A DNA stretch of 64,000 bases, taken from the NCBI GenBank assembly GCA_029718625.1, contig CM056387.1, positions 34,279,011 to 34,343,010 of the forward strand, read 5' to 3'. Below are positions 21,747-62,568 of the stretch, piece by piece. A program made the position numbers and the translations under genes. Position 1 is the stretch's first letter. The number at the start of each line of letters is the position of its first letter. The notes beneath the pieces were generated by a model. That model was not told where the DNA came from and made no database searches. It saw nothing but the letters and a program-made list of their open reading frames with translations. Source of the stretch: Synaphobranchus kaupii. Taxonomy: Eukaryota > Chordata > Actinopteri > Anguilliformes > Synaphobranchidae.

Positions 21747-24700
21747 ATGGCGGTGGTGGCAGGCCTTCTCCTCCAGCCCGCCACCACTGCGGTGCTTCTG
21801 GGGGCAGCAGTGGTGCTGTTTGGGCTCTACCTCCTCTCCTCCACCTTTAGGCTGAGAAAGGAACCCCCTGGACCGAGGCCCCTGCCCCTAATTGGGAACC
21901 TGCTGCAGTTGGATCTCCACAGACCCTACCAGAGCCTGTATGAGGTAAGGCCCAATAAGGAGGAAAGTGAGGCATAGGTGTGAGAGAATGCAGGCAGTGC
22001 CCGATGCTCTAGGCAGGTGTCACCACCAGCCCTGGAGGTATACTACGAAGCAGGATTACTTAGTTAGCTGGATAACTGCACTGCACCATCCCAAATCTGG
22101 GATTTGAGCACAGACTGAAGGAAAAAGAGCTGTTCCCGGGTTTACTCAGTGCAGTTATCCAGCTAACTGAGTCATCGTGCTTCGTAGTATACCCCCCCTG
22201 CTCCTGGGTAGCCACAGGATCTGATGGTTTTTTGTTTTCACTTTAAAACAAGTAAGCTAACACTAATAAAAAGGCTTTAATTGGTCAATTAAGTGCTGAG
22301 TGACAGACGTGCACCATGCCCCCCCCCCCCCCCCTCTCCAGTTCCTCTCCCAGAATGCAATGTTTCTCTCTTGCTTTCACACAGCTGTCTAAGAAGTATG
22401 GATCGGTGTTCACGGTTCACTTTGGCGGCCGGAAGGTCATTGTCCTGGCAGGGTACAAGGCGGTCAAAGAGGCGCTCGTCCACCATGCCATAGAATTTGG
22501 GGACAGGGATATCTCCCCTGTATTGAGAGATTTATACAACGGACATGGTACTAAATAATGTCTTCACTTATTTAGTTTGCATGTGTCTCCCTGATCTACA
22601 GAATCCCTGTTTTTGATCATGCACAGCACGACAAACTGTTGTGAGAACAATTAGATGAAAGCTAAATTTGAGTTCAAATGCATACATGACTGACAGCTTA
22701 TTGTAGCTCCATCATTATGGGATTCCCCTGGTCACGTTCCTGGTTGAAAATGGAAAGCTCCTCCTGTTCCGGAACATTCTGTTGCGGAACATTCTGTGCC
22801 AGAACATCCTGTACTGAAGTGATGCTATTTAAGCAATATCACACGAGAGGGAGTGCTGTTATACTGTATATCAGAATGGCCTCGAGTGTGATGTTGCGTT
22901 TATAAAATGGTTGTACTTGCCTATAAAATATCAAGTAATGATTCAGACAACAGATTATGATTTTTATTGTTTATTTGGCTCTGCCAAGAAATACAATTCC
23001 TTCAGAATTCCATTTTAAAAAATTGGTTTATTATCAATTAGAATATAAACAAAGTGGAGTGATCCCGGCCAGTGATGAGTGTGAGTGATGTTATACTGTA
23101 TATCAGCACTCGTGGAATTAGTCTCGGCCAATCACAATTCGCGGTCGGAACTAACTGCTGTTTAATCCAGAATAAAGCACTTATTACTAATATAGACCAC
23201 TCAGACCACTCATGTGTCAGCATTCCAATTTTCCTACACAGGCATCATGTTTGCTAATGGAGACTCCTGGAAGGAGATGCGGCGCTTCACCCTGGCAAAT
23301 CTTCATGATTTTGGAATGGGGAAAAGGAAAATTGGGGAGAAAATCATAGAGGAGGTTCAGTACTTGACGGAGGTGTTTGAGAGACATGGCGGTACGGTGA
23401 TTGTATTTTTTGGGTGTGTGAGTAATGCGAATATACGCAAATCCCACGGGTGTGGAAATATCTTAGATTTTTGACGTTGCTTCCATTTGATAGGGGGCCA
23501 AAAGTATCCCAGATTGAAAACTTGAATTGGGGAAAAACTCAAACGTGGATATTGTTTACCACACAAAGGAAAAAATGTTAAAGTAAAATACAACATGAGC
23601 ATAATATCCAAAATAAAATCTTTTTAAAAATATGTTGGTACAAGAGAATTCAGGATTGAATACCCACGTTTTCGGGCTTGTCTTCTGGGTTGCAGGTGAA
23701 CCATTTGACACAAAGTTGCCGTTGGTCTATTCTGTCGCCAACGTCACCAGCTCCGTCCTGTATGGCAGGAGGTTCGACTACACTGACCCCCTGTTCCAGG
23801 AAATGGTCTGCAGGAGCCCCAGAAACACCAAAATATGGTACCCCATCATCCAGGTGCTACACCGCCCCCCCCCCCCACCCCCCATTTGAATGGCAGTTCT
23901 CAGGGGATGGAGAATTACCGTCATTATTTCTCTTCAGATGTGTGTTTGTGCGTGTGTGCATACCACCCTGTGGGAAAATTCCCACCTACCCACAGTACCC
24001 TGTGTGTGTGTGTGTTTAATTGTATATGTTAAATAAAAAATAGGCTACCATTGTCATAAAACATTTGATTCTTTATACCGCCAAGTAAAAGCCCTTTCTG
24101 ATGGGAAGAACCCCCGTCCGTGGCTCTCAGTCTTTTGTATTCTGCTTAGTATGGCTATGAGCTGCTTGTGTACTGTTGCAGTGAGCTGCTTGTGTACTGT
24201 TGCTATGGGCTGCTTGTGTACTGTTGCTATGAGCTGCTTGTGTACTGTTGCTATGAGCTGCTTGTGTACTGTTGCTATGAGCTGCTTGTGTACTGTTGCT
24301 ATGGGCTGTTTGTGTACTGTTGCTATGAGCTGCTTGTGTACTGTTGCAATGAGCTGCTTGTGTACTGTTGCAATGAGCTGCTTGTGTACTGTTGCTATGA
24401 GCTGCTTGTGTACTGTTGCTATGAGCTGCTTGTGTACTGTTGCTATGAGCTGCTTGTGTACTGTTGCTATGAGCTGCTTGTGTACTGTTGCTATGAGCTG
24501 CTTGTGTACTGTTGCTATGAGCTGCTTGTGTATTGTTGCTATGGGCTGTTTGTGTACTGTTGCTATGAGCTGCTTGTGTACTGTTGCAATGAGCTGCTTG
24601 TGTACTGTTGCTATGAGCTGCTTGTGTACTGTTGCTATGAGCTGCTTGTGTACCATTATGAGCTGCTTGTGTACCGTTGCTATGGGCTGCTTGTGTACCG

Positions 24701-27305
24701 TTGCTGTGGGCTGCTTGTGTACCGTTGCTATGGGCTGCTTGTGTACTGTTGCTATGGGTGATGTGATGCTCCCCTTTTTTTGGGGGGGGGCTCAGATCTA
24801 CAACTGGTGTCCCCGGCTGGCCCGGTGGCTGAAGTCGTGGGGCGCCGTGGTGGAGAACGTGGAGAGGAACAAGGAGAGGGTGAGGAGACTGGTGAGGGAC
24901 CAGCGGGACACACTCTGCGCCCAGGAGAGGCGGGGCTTCGTGGACTCCTTCCTCATCCGACAGCGAGAGGTAACCACGGTAACGAGGAGCCTTTTTGCGC
25001 GCTCTGCGCGGAAGGGCGGGTGACGCGGCGGAGGTAGAGATGACGTTAATGAGGGTGATTCGTGCAGTAAAACGGAGGACGGATACCATACAGGGGACGG
25101 ATATGATGATTTAAAGTAGAACACTGTGTACTGTATATCACCTTCTGTATATCAAGCCGTTCCAGCATATCCATAAGACCTGCAGTTGTTCAGTGATTAT
25201 AAATGTGATGCTCAACTAATAAGCACTTGCATAAATTAAAGGAGGTGTGGCAGGTGATGGAGGAGGTGTTGGCAGAGGTGTGCTTGTGTAACGGTGTAAT
25301 CCATTTCCGCCAGGAATCCGATTGGCAGAAGACTTTCTTCCACGAGGAGAACCTGGTCACCAGTGTGATCAACCTATTTGCAGCTGGGACAGATACCACG
25401 GCAACCACACTGCACTGGGCACTGCTCCTCATGGCCAAGTACCCACATGTACAAGGTGAATGAACAAACAAACAAATGTACAAGTAGACATGAGACATTG
25501 AAGAAAATGCACTAAATATGAGGCATTAGAAGCCTATTATAGGTTTTGCAAAAAACCTTTCACTAGTAGAAATAAAGATTAAGATAATTGCTGTGACGTT
25601 AGTTCAGTGGACCATGGGTACCATTAATTGTGAGACTGTTGAATACCTGCAGTGGTGTAAAATCCATGTTTTAGCCACTTTGTGAGCAGTTTTGTGGGTA
25701 TCAAACCCCTAAAAATCTTTAGTAATTTTGGCCCAGAGGTCTTGCCCAATTTCACACTGATCCTTGATATGCAGTTGAGAACATGCAGGTGCCATTCATA
25801 TGAAACTTCTACACCTTCATGTCTGTAAATGACAAGCCAGGATTAATGGCCTGGTCATGAATCCAAGTGTTCTGTTATGACATCACAGCACCATGACAGA
25901 CTGGATAGGGTTAGGGAGGTTGTCCAAAGACTTCAGCTGTTCCTGAACTGTTCAATTGGGAGTGCAGAGCAGGGTGAAACTGAACTTTGCCCCGCACGGT
26001 TCTTTCTGATCAGAACGTGTGCAGGAGGAGCTAAGCCAGGTGATCGGAAGCCGGCAACCGCGAGAGGAGGACAGGAAGGCTCTGACATACACAAACGCCG
26101 TCATCCACGAGATCCAGAGGGTGGCCAACGTAGACCCCATAAGCATACCCCACGCCGCTAGCTGTGACGTGACCTTTCGGGGTTTCTCCATCAGGAAGGT
26201 ACGCCCCCCCGCTACAACGGCTATAACATTTGGGAAGGACAATTGGGAAGGAATGCATCTTGTACCCACGCTGCATTCACACAAATATCAAGCTGAGCTG
26301 TGTTTGTAGTTTTACAACCACCACCCCCCCCCCCCCTCCACACCCAAAAAAAGGAAAACAGGAAGTCTAAGCATATTTACATACTAAGAAATGCACCATA
26401 GAGTTAGCTTGTGCAATGTCCTGTTCTGCTAAATAAATGTAATGTAATGTAATGTCCTGTCGAGGCATTAAAGCGGGGGTAGATTTCTCTCTTGTAATTT
26501 GGACCTTTCTGATATTTGGCGGGTCTCTGCTCTGCAGGGGACCCGCGTGATCCCGCTGCTGATGTCAGTGCTTCTGGACGAGAGCCAATGGGAGAGCCCG
26601 CACAGCTTCAACCCGGACCACTTCCTGGACCATCAGGGCCGTTTCGTCAGGAGGGACGCCTTCATGCCCTTCTCTGCAGGTATGACCGTTGGTCTTCTGG
26701 CACTCGTGAGGAAGGAACCGTGTACTATCCTAAGGAATAACCCGCCACGTGCGAGTGCTAGGAAACGCACCCTCAATGAATCGCAACAGCTCCTCAACAC
26801 ACCAGTGCTGTGGACAGAAGCCTCGGTCGGCAGTTCAAAAATTGGCTGTCGCAACACCCGGAACAGGACTCGACAGGGCAGTTTACGCTGTGTATCGTCC
26901 ATGTTCCTCAATGTTTTGATGTTATGGTTTGTGAAGCCCTTCGTTGCCATGCATTGCATTGAGAGGTGCTATAGTAAATAGTTTTATTATTATTATTGTT
27001 AGTTTAATTTGGCCTGTACTCTGTCTGTGATGGTTGCTCGTCACTTCTAGTGGGTGGGTGTGTTCTGGGAGCACTTGCATAAATTAATGCCCCGTTCTCA
27101 CTCTCTCTCCCTCTCAGGGCGACGGGCGTGTCTGGGAGAGGGTCTGGCCAGGACGGAACTCTTCCTCATCTTCACCTCGCTCCTGCAGAACTTCTCCTTT
27201 GCCCCGCCCCCTGGGGTATCGGAGGCGGAGCTGGACCTCACACCTGTGGGTGGGGACATGCTGAGCCCCGCCCCCCATAAACTGTGTGCAGTGAGCCGGG
27301 CCTGA
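21747..27305 (+). CDS. cyp2k: Cytochrome P450 family 2, CYP2K-like, complete
   Basis: Microsomal haem monooxygenase. Nine exons: 21747-21944, 22385-22547, 23242-23391, 23696-23853, 24796-24969, 25314-25455, 26014-26198, 26538-26679, 27118-27305. Total 1500 nt, 499 residues, with no frameshift; exon sizes 163, 150, 142 and 142 are the classic CYP2 set. An N-terminal membrane anchor is followed by the [13 protein letters not shown] hinge. The I helix has AAGTDTT at about residue 304, the K helix has EIQR at about 361, and haem binding is [11 protein letters not shown] with Cys at about 442. ATG 21747 (ggccATGG) is preferred over in-frame ATG 21702, which lies inside the relict exon. Assignment to CYP2K rests on remembered fish sequences; substrate cannot be stated. 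Confidence 0.93.
22037..22193. mobile_element. MITE in P450 intron 1
   Basis: The termini GGTATACTACGAAGCAGGAT and TGCTTCGTAGTATACC are inverted, with arms continuing as TTAGTTAGCTGGATAACTGCA and its complement. About 157 bp, non-coding. Superfamily unassigned. Confidence 0.75.
24150..24757. repeat. 24-bp minisatellite in P450 intron 4
   Basis: About 25 tandem copies of gctgcttgtgtactgttgct with atga/atgg completing the unit, ending 40 bp before the exon 5 acceptor. Because 24 is a multiple of three and the unit lacks stops in several frames, it creates long spurious reading frames on both strands. Confidence 0.95.
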
Positions 27306-27428
27306 AGTCCGTACACACGCATGTGATCGGTGTAACTTAGGATTCACACAGTGCTTAAATGCTGGATACTACAGTGAAATGGCACAACGATTTAATGTTT
27401 TAACTTCCCTTTGGAAAATATGGGGAAA

Positions 27429-27434
27429 AATAAA
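27429..27434 (+). terminator. P450 polyadenylation signal
   Basis: AATAAA lies 124 bases after the stop codon, the first such hexamer downstream, followed by a T-rich stretch (gattttttgc). Confidence 0.65.
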
Positions 27435-30400
27435 ACGATTTTTTGCACCATTTCAAGCTGTTCCGTGGAATTATATATGTAAACATGTCGATGTACGCTC
27501 CTTGCAAGGGAAGATAGGGGTGTTTGAGCAATAATGTCGCAATGTGATACAATGTGTTACATTATTGTTGCATTAGGATTTCATTTATTTTGTTGGTCCA
27601 TGTCCAGACCCACAATGCACCTGGATCTGCACATTTATCTTCAGCTCAGTATTATCCCATCAATGATACTCTCACTTGCAGGTTTACAACTATCAAGACA
27701 GCAACTCAGAGTATTGATGATACAAAAGGTCTTTGACCATTTGCATAAAGCAGATTTAATTTAAAAAATAATAGCAATACATATACAGTAGACAAGTGTA
27801 ATTCAATAATACAGTACATTAGATTACAATGTAAATTCCCTTTTTAAATATGGTGCGGGTTTGCATTTATTTTTTTTAATCGCCATAAACGTTGCTTCAA
27901 GTTGTCTCAAAAATGCAAGATGCAAGATAATAGCATGTGTATTGTAAGAAATTAAGGCCAAGAATGTACTGTATGCGAATGAAAGGTGTGAGTAACTGAA
28001 ACGGCGACACTGTGGCAATAAAACCACAGAAATGAATGTCCTCCAGGAATGTTGACAGCCGATATCCCCCAAATCTGTCTGGGCTCTACTTTATCACTGA
28101 CGTGTCATCACTACAGGTTTTTTTTTTTGTAATTCGGGTTCTCATTACTGCCCTCCAGCTCCTCAGTGCTGGAGTGTGAACTGACACATGGGGGGTGCGT
28201 CCCAATACTCGAAAAATGCAGGTGAGGAGTGAAGAATATTGGGACACGGCCTGATTTACCATTAGCATATGCAAAACCTTTTAGAGCATGCAAAACTTAT
28301 AACGTGACCGATGATTGGTCATGGTATTTGTTTTGCACCAATCATTGGTTATTCATTTTGCGTATGCTAAAGGCCCATAAGAGTATTATCTGCAGGTACA
28401 ATGCAGTTTACCTTCAGAGCTTTCTGGTTCGGAAAGTCTACCTCAGCTAACGTGGGGGGGTGGGGGGAAAAAAGAAAGTACCATGACTCTCGAGTCTAAC
28501 CGTTACTGGGTCATCTTTGCATTCTTGCTAAGCTAACAACCCGACACCGCAACATTGCCACGACATTTAAAAGAAAAGTGCACTTCAGGTTAGCAGGGAA
28601 TGAACTGGATAAGTTGGCTGTAAATTTTTATGATGGTCGATTTGAGGCAACGACCAAAGCGTGAGCTGGAGGACAGTGCAGCGATCCCTAGTGTAGACGG
28701 ACGGACGGACGGACGGACAGACGTTCATATTTTTATATCCATAAATATCCAGTTTTGTTCTCCTTGCCTTTGTTCATAATTTTTCCCTCCAACTGCCAGA
28801 GCAGCAGCCTGACGTGCGAGCGACGGATTAAGACGCAGGACCCAAAGGTCACAGTTCCTCGTGGAGAAGCTCGCCGCTTTGGAGGGTGTACCATCAGGCA
28901 ACAGTAGTAGTGCATGTATACTATTAGCAAGCTGCTTTCTCTTCCTTCCACAAATACGAAGTTACAGCTCTGCATTTGCATAAAAAATAAATAAAAAAAT
29001 ATTAAACAGGACAACACACGTTTTAAACAAATTTGAATGAAATGCATAGCTGTAGCAAAAACTTGGATATAACAAGACAACACAATATTTAAATTTAAAA
29101 AAAAAAAAAGAAAAAGAAAACATTCCCATCTCATAAAAGCATTCAGCTTTTTTCCAGTTTTCCATCTCGAGTCGATCCGTAGGGCAACTTCAGCAGGAGC
29201 CGGCGTCTGTGGATCGCAAAATGGGGGTGCGAAACACGTGATTTGCTTTACTGATCAGTGCTTGGAAATGTGCGGTAGATACAGTCACAAGAGCCGCTGC
29301 GCCCACTGCAAGTAACGGGCTGCAGAGTCCCATTTCACCTGGGACAGAAATGATCCAGCCAGCACCTGCGTGGACCGGTTCTGCAAGAGTATCCATGGCA
29401 ACAGTGACGGCGGATCTCTAGGGAGTGCCCAAACGGACCAGATGGTGTAATGCACTTAGGATGTTCGAGTCAATCCAGTGACTCCGTACCAATGGCGTGG
29501 CTACACCTGCTCACAGCGGCCTTAACCAGGGGGATTAGTGCGACAGTCAGGTGACCCTGTCATTGACATCGTTCTGCATCTTAAACTCAATCTTGCCGAC
29601 AACTGTCCTTTGGGAAGCAAATAACAAAAGAAAAATAAACTGGTTTTCGTGCTGTCTGGTAGTGCAACGGCGCATACTTTTTGCCAAAGACACGCGCGTT
29701 TTTAATCGCAGCACCGGTGTTTAACATTAACGCCTTTCTTGACTTCCTAACTTTACTCCTTAAAGACTTTCGTTTTCCTCGTTTCTCAGCATCGTAAGAT
29801 GGCGGGCGGAGCGTTGTTTTACTTCGTCCGCGCGGAACGGTCACGAATGCGAGGTTCATTTCGGGCATGCATCTTCTACATCTTTTCACATCCATACAGG
29901 TTTGGACAGGAAACCACAAAGAGTTCTGTACAGTTACTCAATGGAATGAGACTATTTACACACCACAGGATAAGCATTTTAAGACCTAATTATAGGACAA
30001 ATTAAGACTTCAAACGTGGGCATGCACTTGGATGTGAAAGAAACTGGAGCTTACAGTGAAATGTGACCAGTGTGCGACAGATGGTACAACTACACAAATG
30101 CATCACTTACAGCAGTAAATGGGTTTAGTGTGGGGTTTTTTTTCTTCTTTTTTTGTGGGGGGGTCTTTTATGGGTTTTAGTGATTATCTACGGGAGGAAG
30201 TGTGCAAACCCCCTCCTTGTTAAGACCACTGTAAGTATAAAGGCTGCATACAAGTGTGTGCACATACACACACTTGTGCTGGGTAACCCTGTCTGTCACA
30301 CACAAGAGTACAATCTTAAATCTAGTCGTACAAGGTTTTTTCCAACAAAAAAAAACATAAGGTGCAAAATCTACAATGGATAACTTGGTAATGTAGTAGT

Positions 30401-30858
30401 CTCCCCAGCCTTCTCTCAACACCCCTCTCAACAAACAACACACACTTTAATTTAAAAAAGAGAAATGTACACACTGAACCCCAGCGAACTGGCCAGCTGT
30501 AGTGGCGGCTCAGCGCCTGTAGGGGGCGCAACGTGGGGGGTCAGGCCTCCTGGTCTTGCACTGCACAGTGGTGAAGGCCTATTTGTGTGTACATGGTTGT
30601 GTGTATTTATGGAAATTGTTGCGTGTGTAGTTGTGTGGTTGGGAGAGTGATCGTTGTTGTGTGGATGGTGGTGGTGTGTGTGTGGTTGGTGGTGGTGTGT
30701 GCGTGTGCGTGTGCGTGTGTGTGTGGGGAGACCTGAGGAGAGGCCTAGCTGCCTGGTGCTCTGCAGTGGAGAGTCCGCGCACGCAGCCGTCTGCAGCCAG
30801 GGAGCGACAGACAGACAGACAGACAGACGCAGGCCGCTCTGGAGCCGGGCGGGCTGCT
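27435..30858. other. Convergent 3' region between the P450 and abca3
   Basis: Holds the abca3 3' untranslated region (minus strand) of unknown length. I see no further gene. It includes a small MITE-like inverted repeat at 28193-28249, a (GACG)n run at about 28697-28717, and GT-rich sequence at 30650-30725. The abca3 polyadenylation site is not assigned. Confidence 0.5.
28193..28249. repeat. Short inverted repeat related to the MITE at 12051
   Basis: It begins gggtgcgtcccaatactc and ends gaatattgggacac, sharing both termini with the larger element but keeping only about 20 bases of interior. Confidence 0.5.
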
Positions 30859-58966
<28,108 letters not shown>

Positions 58967-58975
<9 letters not shown>

Positions 58976-60057
58976 CTACACAGGGCGAGAGAGGAGACAC
59001 TTCTGCACTCACACACTCGATAGTACCCTACACAGGGCGAGAGAGGAGACACTTCTGCACTCACACACTCGATAGTACCCTACACAGGGCGAGAGAGGAG
59101 ACACTTCTGCACTCACACACCCGATAGTACCCTACACAGGGCGAGAGAGGAGACACTTCTGCACTCACACACTCGATAGTACCCTACACAGGGCGAGAGA
59201 GGAGACACTCCTGCACTCACACACTCGATAGTACCCTACACAGGGCGAGAGAGGAGACACTTCTGCACTCACACACTCGATAGTACCCTACACAGGGCGA
59301 GAGAGGAGACACTTCTGCACTCACACACTCGATAGTACCCTACACAGGGCGAGAGAGGAGACACTTCTGCACTCACACACTCGATAGTACCCTACACAGG
59401 GCGAGAGAGGACACTTCTGCACTCACACACTCGATAGTACCCTACACAGGGCGAGAGAGGAGACACTTCTGCACTCACACACCCGATAGTACCCTACACA
59501 GGGCGAGAGAGGAGACACTTCTGCACTCACACACCCGATAGTACCCTACACAGGGCGAGAGAGGAGACACTTCTGCACTCACACACTCGATAGTACCCTA
59601 CACAGGGCGAGAGAGGAGACACTTCTGCACTCACACACCCGATAGTACCCTACACAGGGCGAGAGAGGAGACACTTCTGCACTCACACACTCGATAGTAC
59701 CCTACACAGGGCGAGAGAGGAGACACTCCTGCACTCACACACCCGATAGTACCCTACACAGGGCGAGAGAGGAGACACTTCTGCACTCACACACCCGATA
59801 GTACCCTACACAGGGCGAGAGAGGAGACACTTCTGCACTCACACACCCGATAGTACCCTACACAGGGCGAGAGAGGAGACACTTCTGCACTCACACACTC
59901 GATAGTACCCTACACAGGGCGAGAGAGGAGACACTTCTGCACTCACACACTCGATAGTACCCTACACAGGGCGAGAGAGGAGACACTTCTGCACTCACAC
60001 ACTCGATAGTACCCTACACAGGGCGAGAGAGGAGACACTTCTGCACTCACACACTCG
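58967..60057. repeat. 52-bp minisatellite that includes an abca3 splice acceptor
   Basis: About 21 tandem copies of gatagtaccctacacagggc gagagaggagacacttctgc actcacacac(t/c)c. The first copy overlaps the first nine bases of the abca3 exon at 58975. On the transcript strand each unit therefore repeats a pyrimidine-rich tract, TGTGTAG and GGTACTATC. Variants: ctcg/cccg, cttctg/ctcctg, and one unit 2 bp short near 59408. Confidence 0.95.
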
Positions 60058-60280
60058 CCTTCCACACTACATCACACCTTTTACACACATCATCATAACA
60101 ATAAATAATAATGACCCCGTTTCATTTAATGCTATCCAATTAAGTTCATGTCATTTCATTAACTGGCTCTTCTAGCATCATGCCCACGGACAACTAACAC
60201 TGGCACATTTACAGTAATGTTCATTAATGTGCACTGTCCCTGTGAAAATGAAAATAAAATGTAGTCAAAATAAATCTCTA

Positions 60281-60458
60281 CATTTAGCAGAAGTGCTTAT
60301 ACAGAGCGACTTGCGCGTTTTTTTAAAAGTGCTATCTATTTCACACAGCTGGATATTTTACTGAAGTAGTTCAGGTTCAGCACCAGGGCACAACCGCAGC
60401 ACCCCAGCTGGGAATTGTGACCGTTACAAATCCAGTTACCTAACCACTATACTACATA
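60281..60458 (-). repeat. tRNA-derived SINE, decayed
   Basis: Tail catttagcagaagtgctta plus cagagcgacttg, the middle acagctggatattttactga, and a B-box-like region near 60410. It directly abuts the retrotransposon that follows. Confidence 0.6.
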
Positions 60459-62568
60459 GAAATAAATTTACATCCGCTCTCAGAAAAGCCAAGTCTGAGT
60501 ATTATCTCTCTGTAACTGCAGAAAACCTGAACGATCCAAGAAAATTCTGGAAGGCTGTTAAATCAGTAGGATCTGCTTGTGATGACTCAGTTGAACTACC
60601 TAATTGTATAGTCAAAAACGATGTAACTGTATCTGATAAGCCTGAAATGTTAAATTGCTTTAATGAACATTTTATTTCATCAGGGCTCCTGTTTGACTCT
60701 GTTACTCCCCCTAGAACCGCTGGAAATGACTCTGCAATTGAGGAGAGTGCTGTGCAATACAGTTTCAGCTTTGTGCCTTTCTCTGTGGCTGAGGTCCACA
60801 AAGCCCTCAAGGCGCTAAACCCTAGAAAATCGGCAGGTCCGGATCATTTGGAGCCTGGCTTTTTAAAATTAGGAGCAGATTTTATAGCTCAACCTTTAAC
60901 ACATCTTTTTAACCTGTCTTCAAAACCTGTTTCAAATGAAATCCCCAAGATTTGGAAGGCTGCTTACGTTTTACCCCTTTTAAAAGGTGGAGATCCAACA
61001 GTGTTAAATAATTACAGACCTATCTCTAAACTTTCTGTATTGGCCAAAGTGCTAGAGTCTCTGGTTAGTGAACAGGTAAAAAATTACCTATACAGCCATT
61101 CAATTCTATCCAAACATCAGTCAGGGTTTAGAAAAGAACACAGCACGGTCACTGCTGCTATGAAAGTTGTAAATGACATCTCAAAAGCCTTAGACAGTAA
61201 GAAACGCTGTGTGGCTCTTTTTATTGACTTGTCGAAAGCATTTGACACTGTGGACCATGAGATTCTAATCAAAAGGCTTGTTAATACTGGTTTCTCTCAA
61301 CACACTGTGGGTTGGTTTGTTAACTACCTTAAAGACAGGACTCAGTCTATTCAGTCTGACGGTCTGACCTCTGATGTCCTAACAGTGTGTAATGGGGTCC
61401 CTCAAGGTTCAGTGATTGGCCCACTTTTATTTACTATTTATATAAACTGTCTGGGGGAAAATGTGCCAAATGCATCTTTCCATTTTTATGCAGACGACAC
61501 TATTATTTATTGCTGGGCAGCGACCCTAAACAAGGCCTCTAAGCACTTGCAACAGGCTTTTAACAAAGTGCAAGACCAATTTTATCAGTTAAAGCTTCTT
61601 CTAAATGCTGAAAAAACCAAACTTATGGTTTTCTCCAAGTCTAGTAGAGGGATACAGTCAAACCAGGGGATTGTTACTACTACTGGCCAGCAAATCGAAG
61701 TAGTCTCCTCATACAAATACTTAGGTTTTTTAATTGACGATCATCTCTCCTTCAAATTACACATAGAGAATCTGGTGAAAAAGCTGAAACTTAAGTTGGG
61801 TTTTTATTTTAGGAACAAGTCTTGTTTTTCTTTTACTGTCAGACGAAAAATTGTTGAAGCTACGTTTTTGCCTGTTCTTGACTATGGAGATGTGCTATAC
61901 ATGAATGCTTCTGCCCATTGTCTTCATATGCTTGATACAGTGTACCATGGAGCTATACGTTTCATTACAAACTGTAGAGCCCTCATTCATCATTGTACAT
62001 TGTATTCTAAAGTGAACTGGCCTTCTCTGTCAATACGTCGGCTTAGCCATTGGTATGTTTTTATCTACAAAGCCATTTTAGGTAAACTTCCTGGCTACTT
62101 GTCTTGTTTTCTAACTAGAAAACAAAGTTCTTATGGGCTACGATCACAGGATTTTTTGCTAATGACGGTCCCTCAGTCTTTTTCTGATCTTGGTAAAAAG
62201 GCTTTCGGGGTTTCTGCTCCATCTGCTTGGAATAGCCTGCAAGATGATATTAAACTACAGCACACAGTAACTCTAAACAAATTTAAAGGTATGATAAAGG
62301 TAAAGGAATCTGAAACCATAGGAAACTGTAAATGTTTTAACTGACTGTTTTAACTGAATTTTATTTATTTATTTCTCTCTTTGGAACTTCTGTGTATTTA
62401 AAACCATGAGCTCACTTGTTCTAAATGTTTTAATGTTTGTTCTGTCTGAAACTTTGTGTTTTGCTGTCCTTCTTGGCCAGGTCACTCTTGTAAAAGAGAT
62501 TTTAATCTCAATGAGTTTTTTATCTGGTTAAATAAAGGCTAAATAAAAAAATAATAAATAAAAATTAC
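60459..62568 (+). mobile_element. 5'-truncated non-LTR retrotransposon
   Basis: An open frame runs without a stop from the truncation point to 62344. The ATG at 60647 is internal to the original protein. Reverse transcriptase motifs in order: NNYRPISKLSVLAK, SGFRKEHST, FIDLSKAFDTVDH, NGVPQGSVIGPLLFTIYIN, FYADDT, and YKYLGF. The C-terminal FGVSAPSAWNSLQ is typical of fish LINE proteins. The endonuclease is missing. The 3' end has GGTTAAATAAAGGCTAAATAAA. Clade not fixed (L2/CR1/Rex1/I-like). The undamaged frame suggests a young insertion. Confidence 0.9.

Noticed and set aside
24054..25089. Long open frames on both strands encoding eight-residue repeats
   Set aside because: They are products of the 24-bp minisatellite, whose length is a multiple of three; only the part at 24796-24969 is coding, as P450 exon 5.
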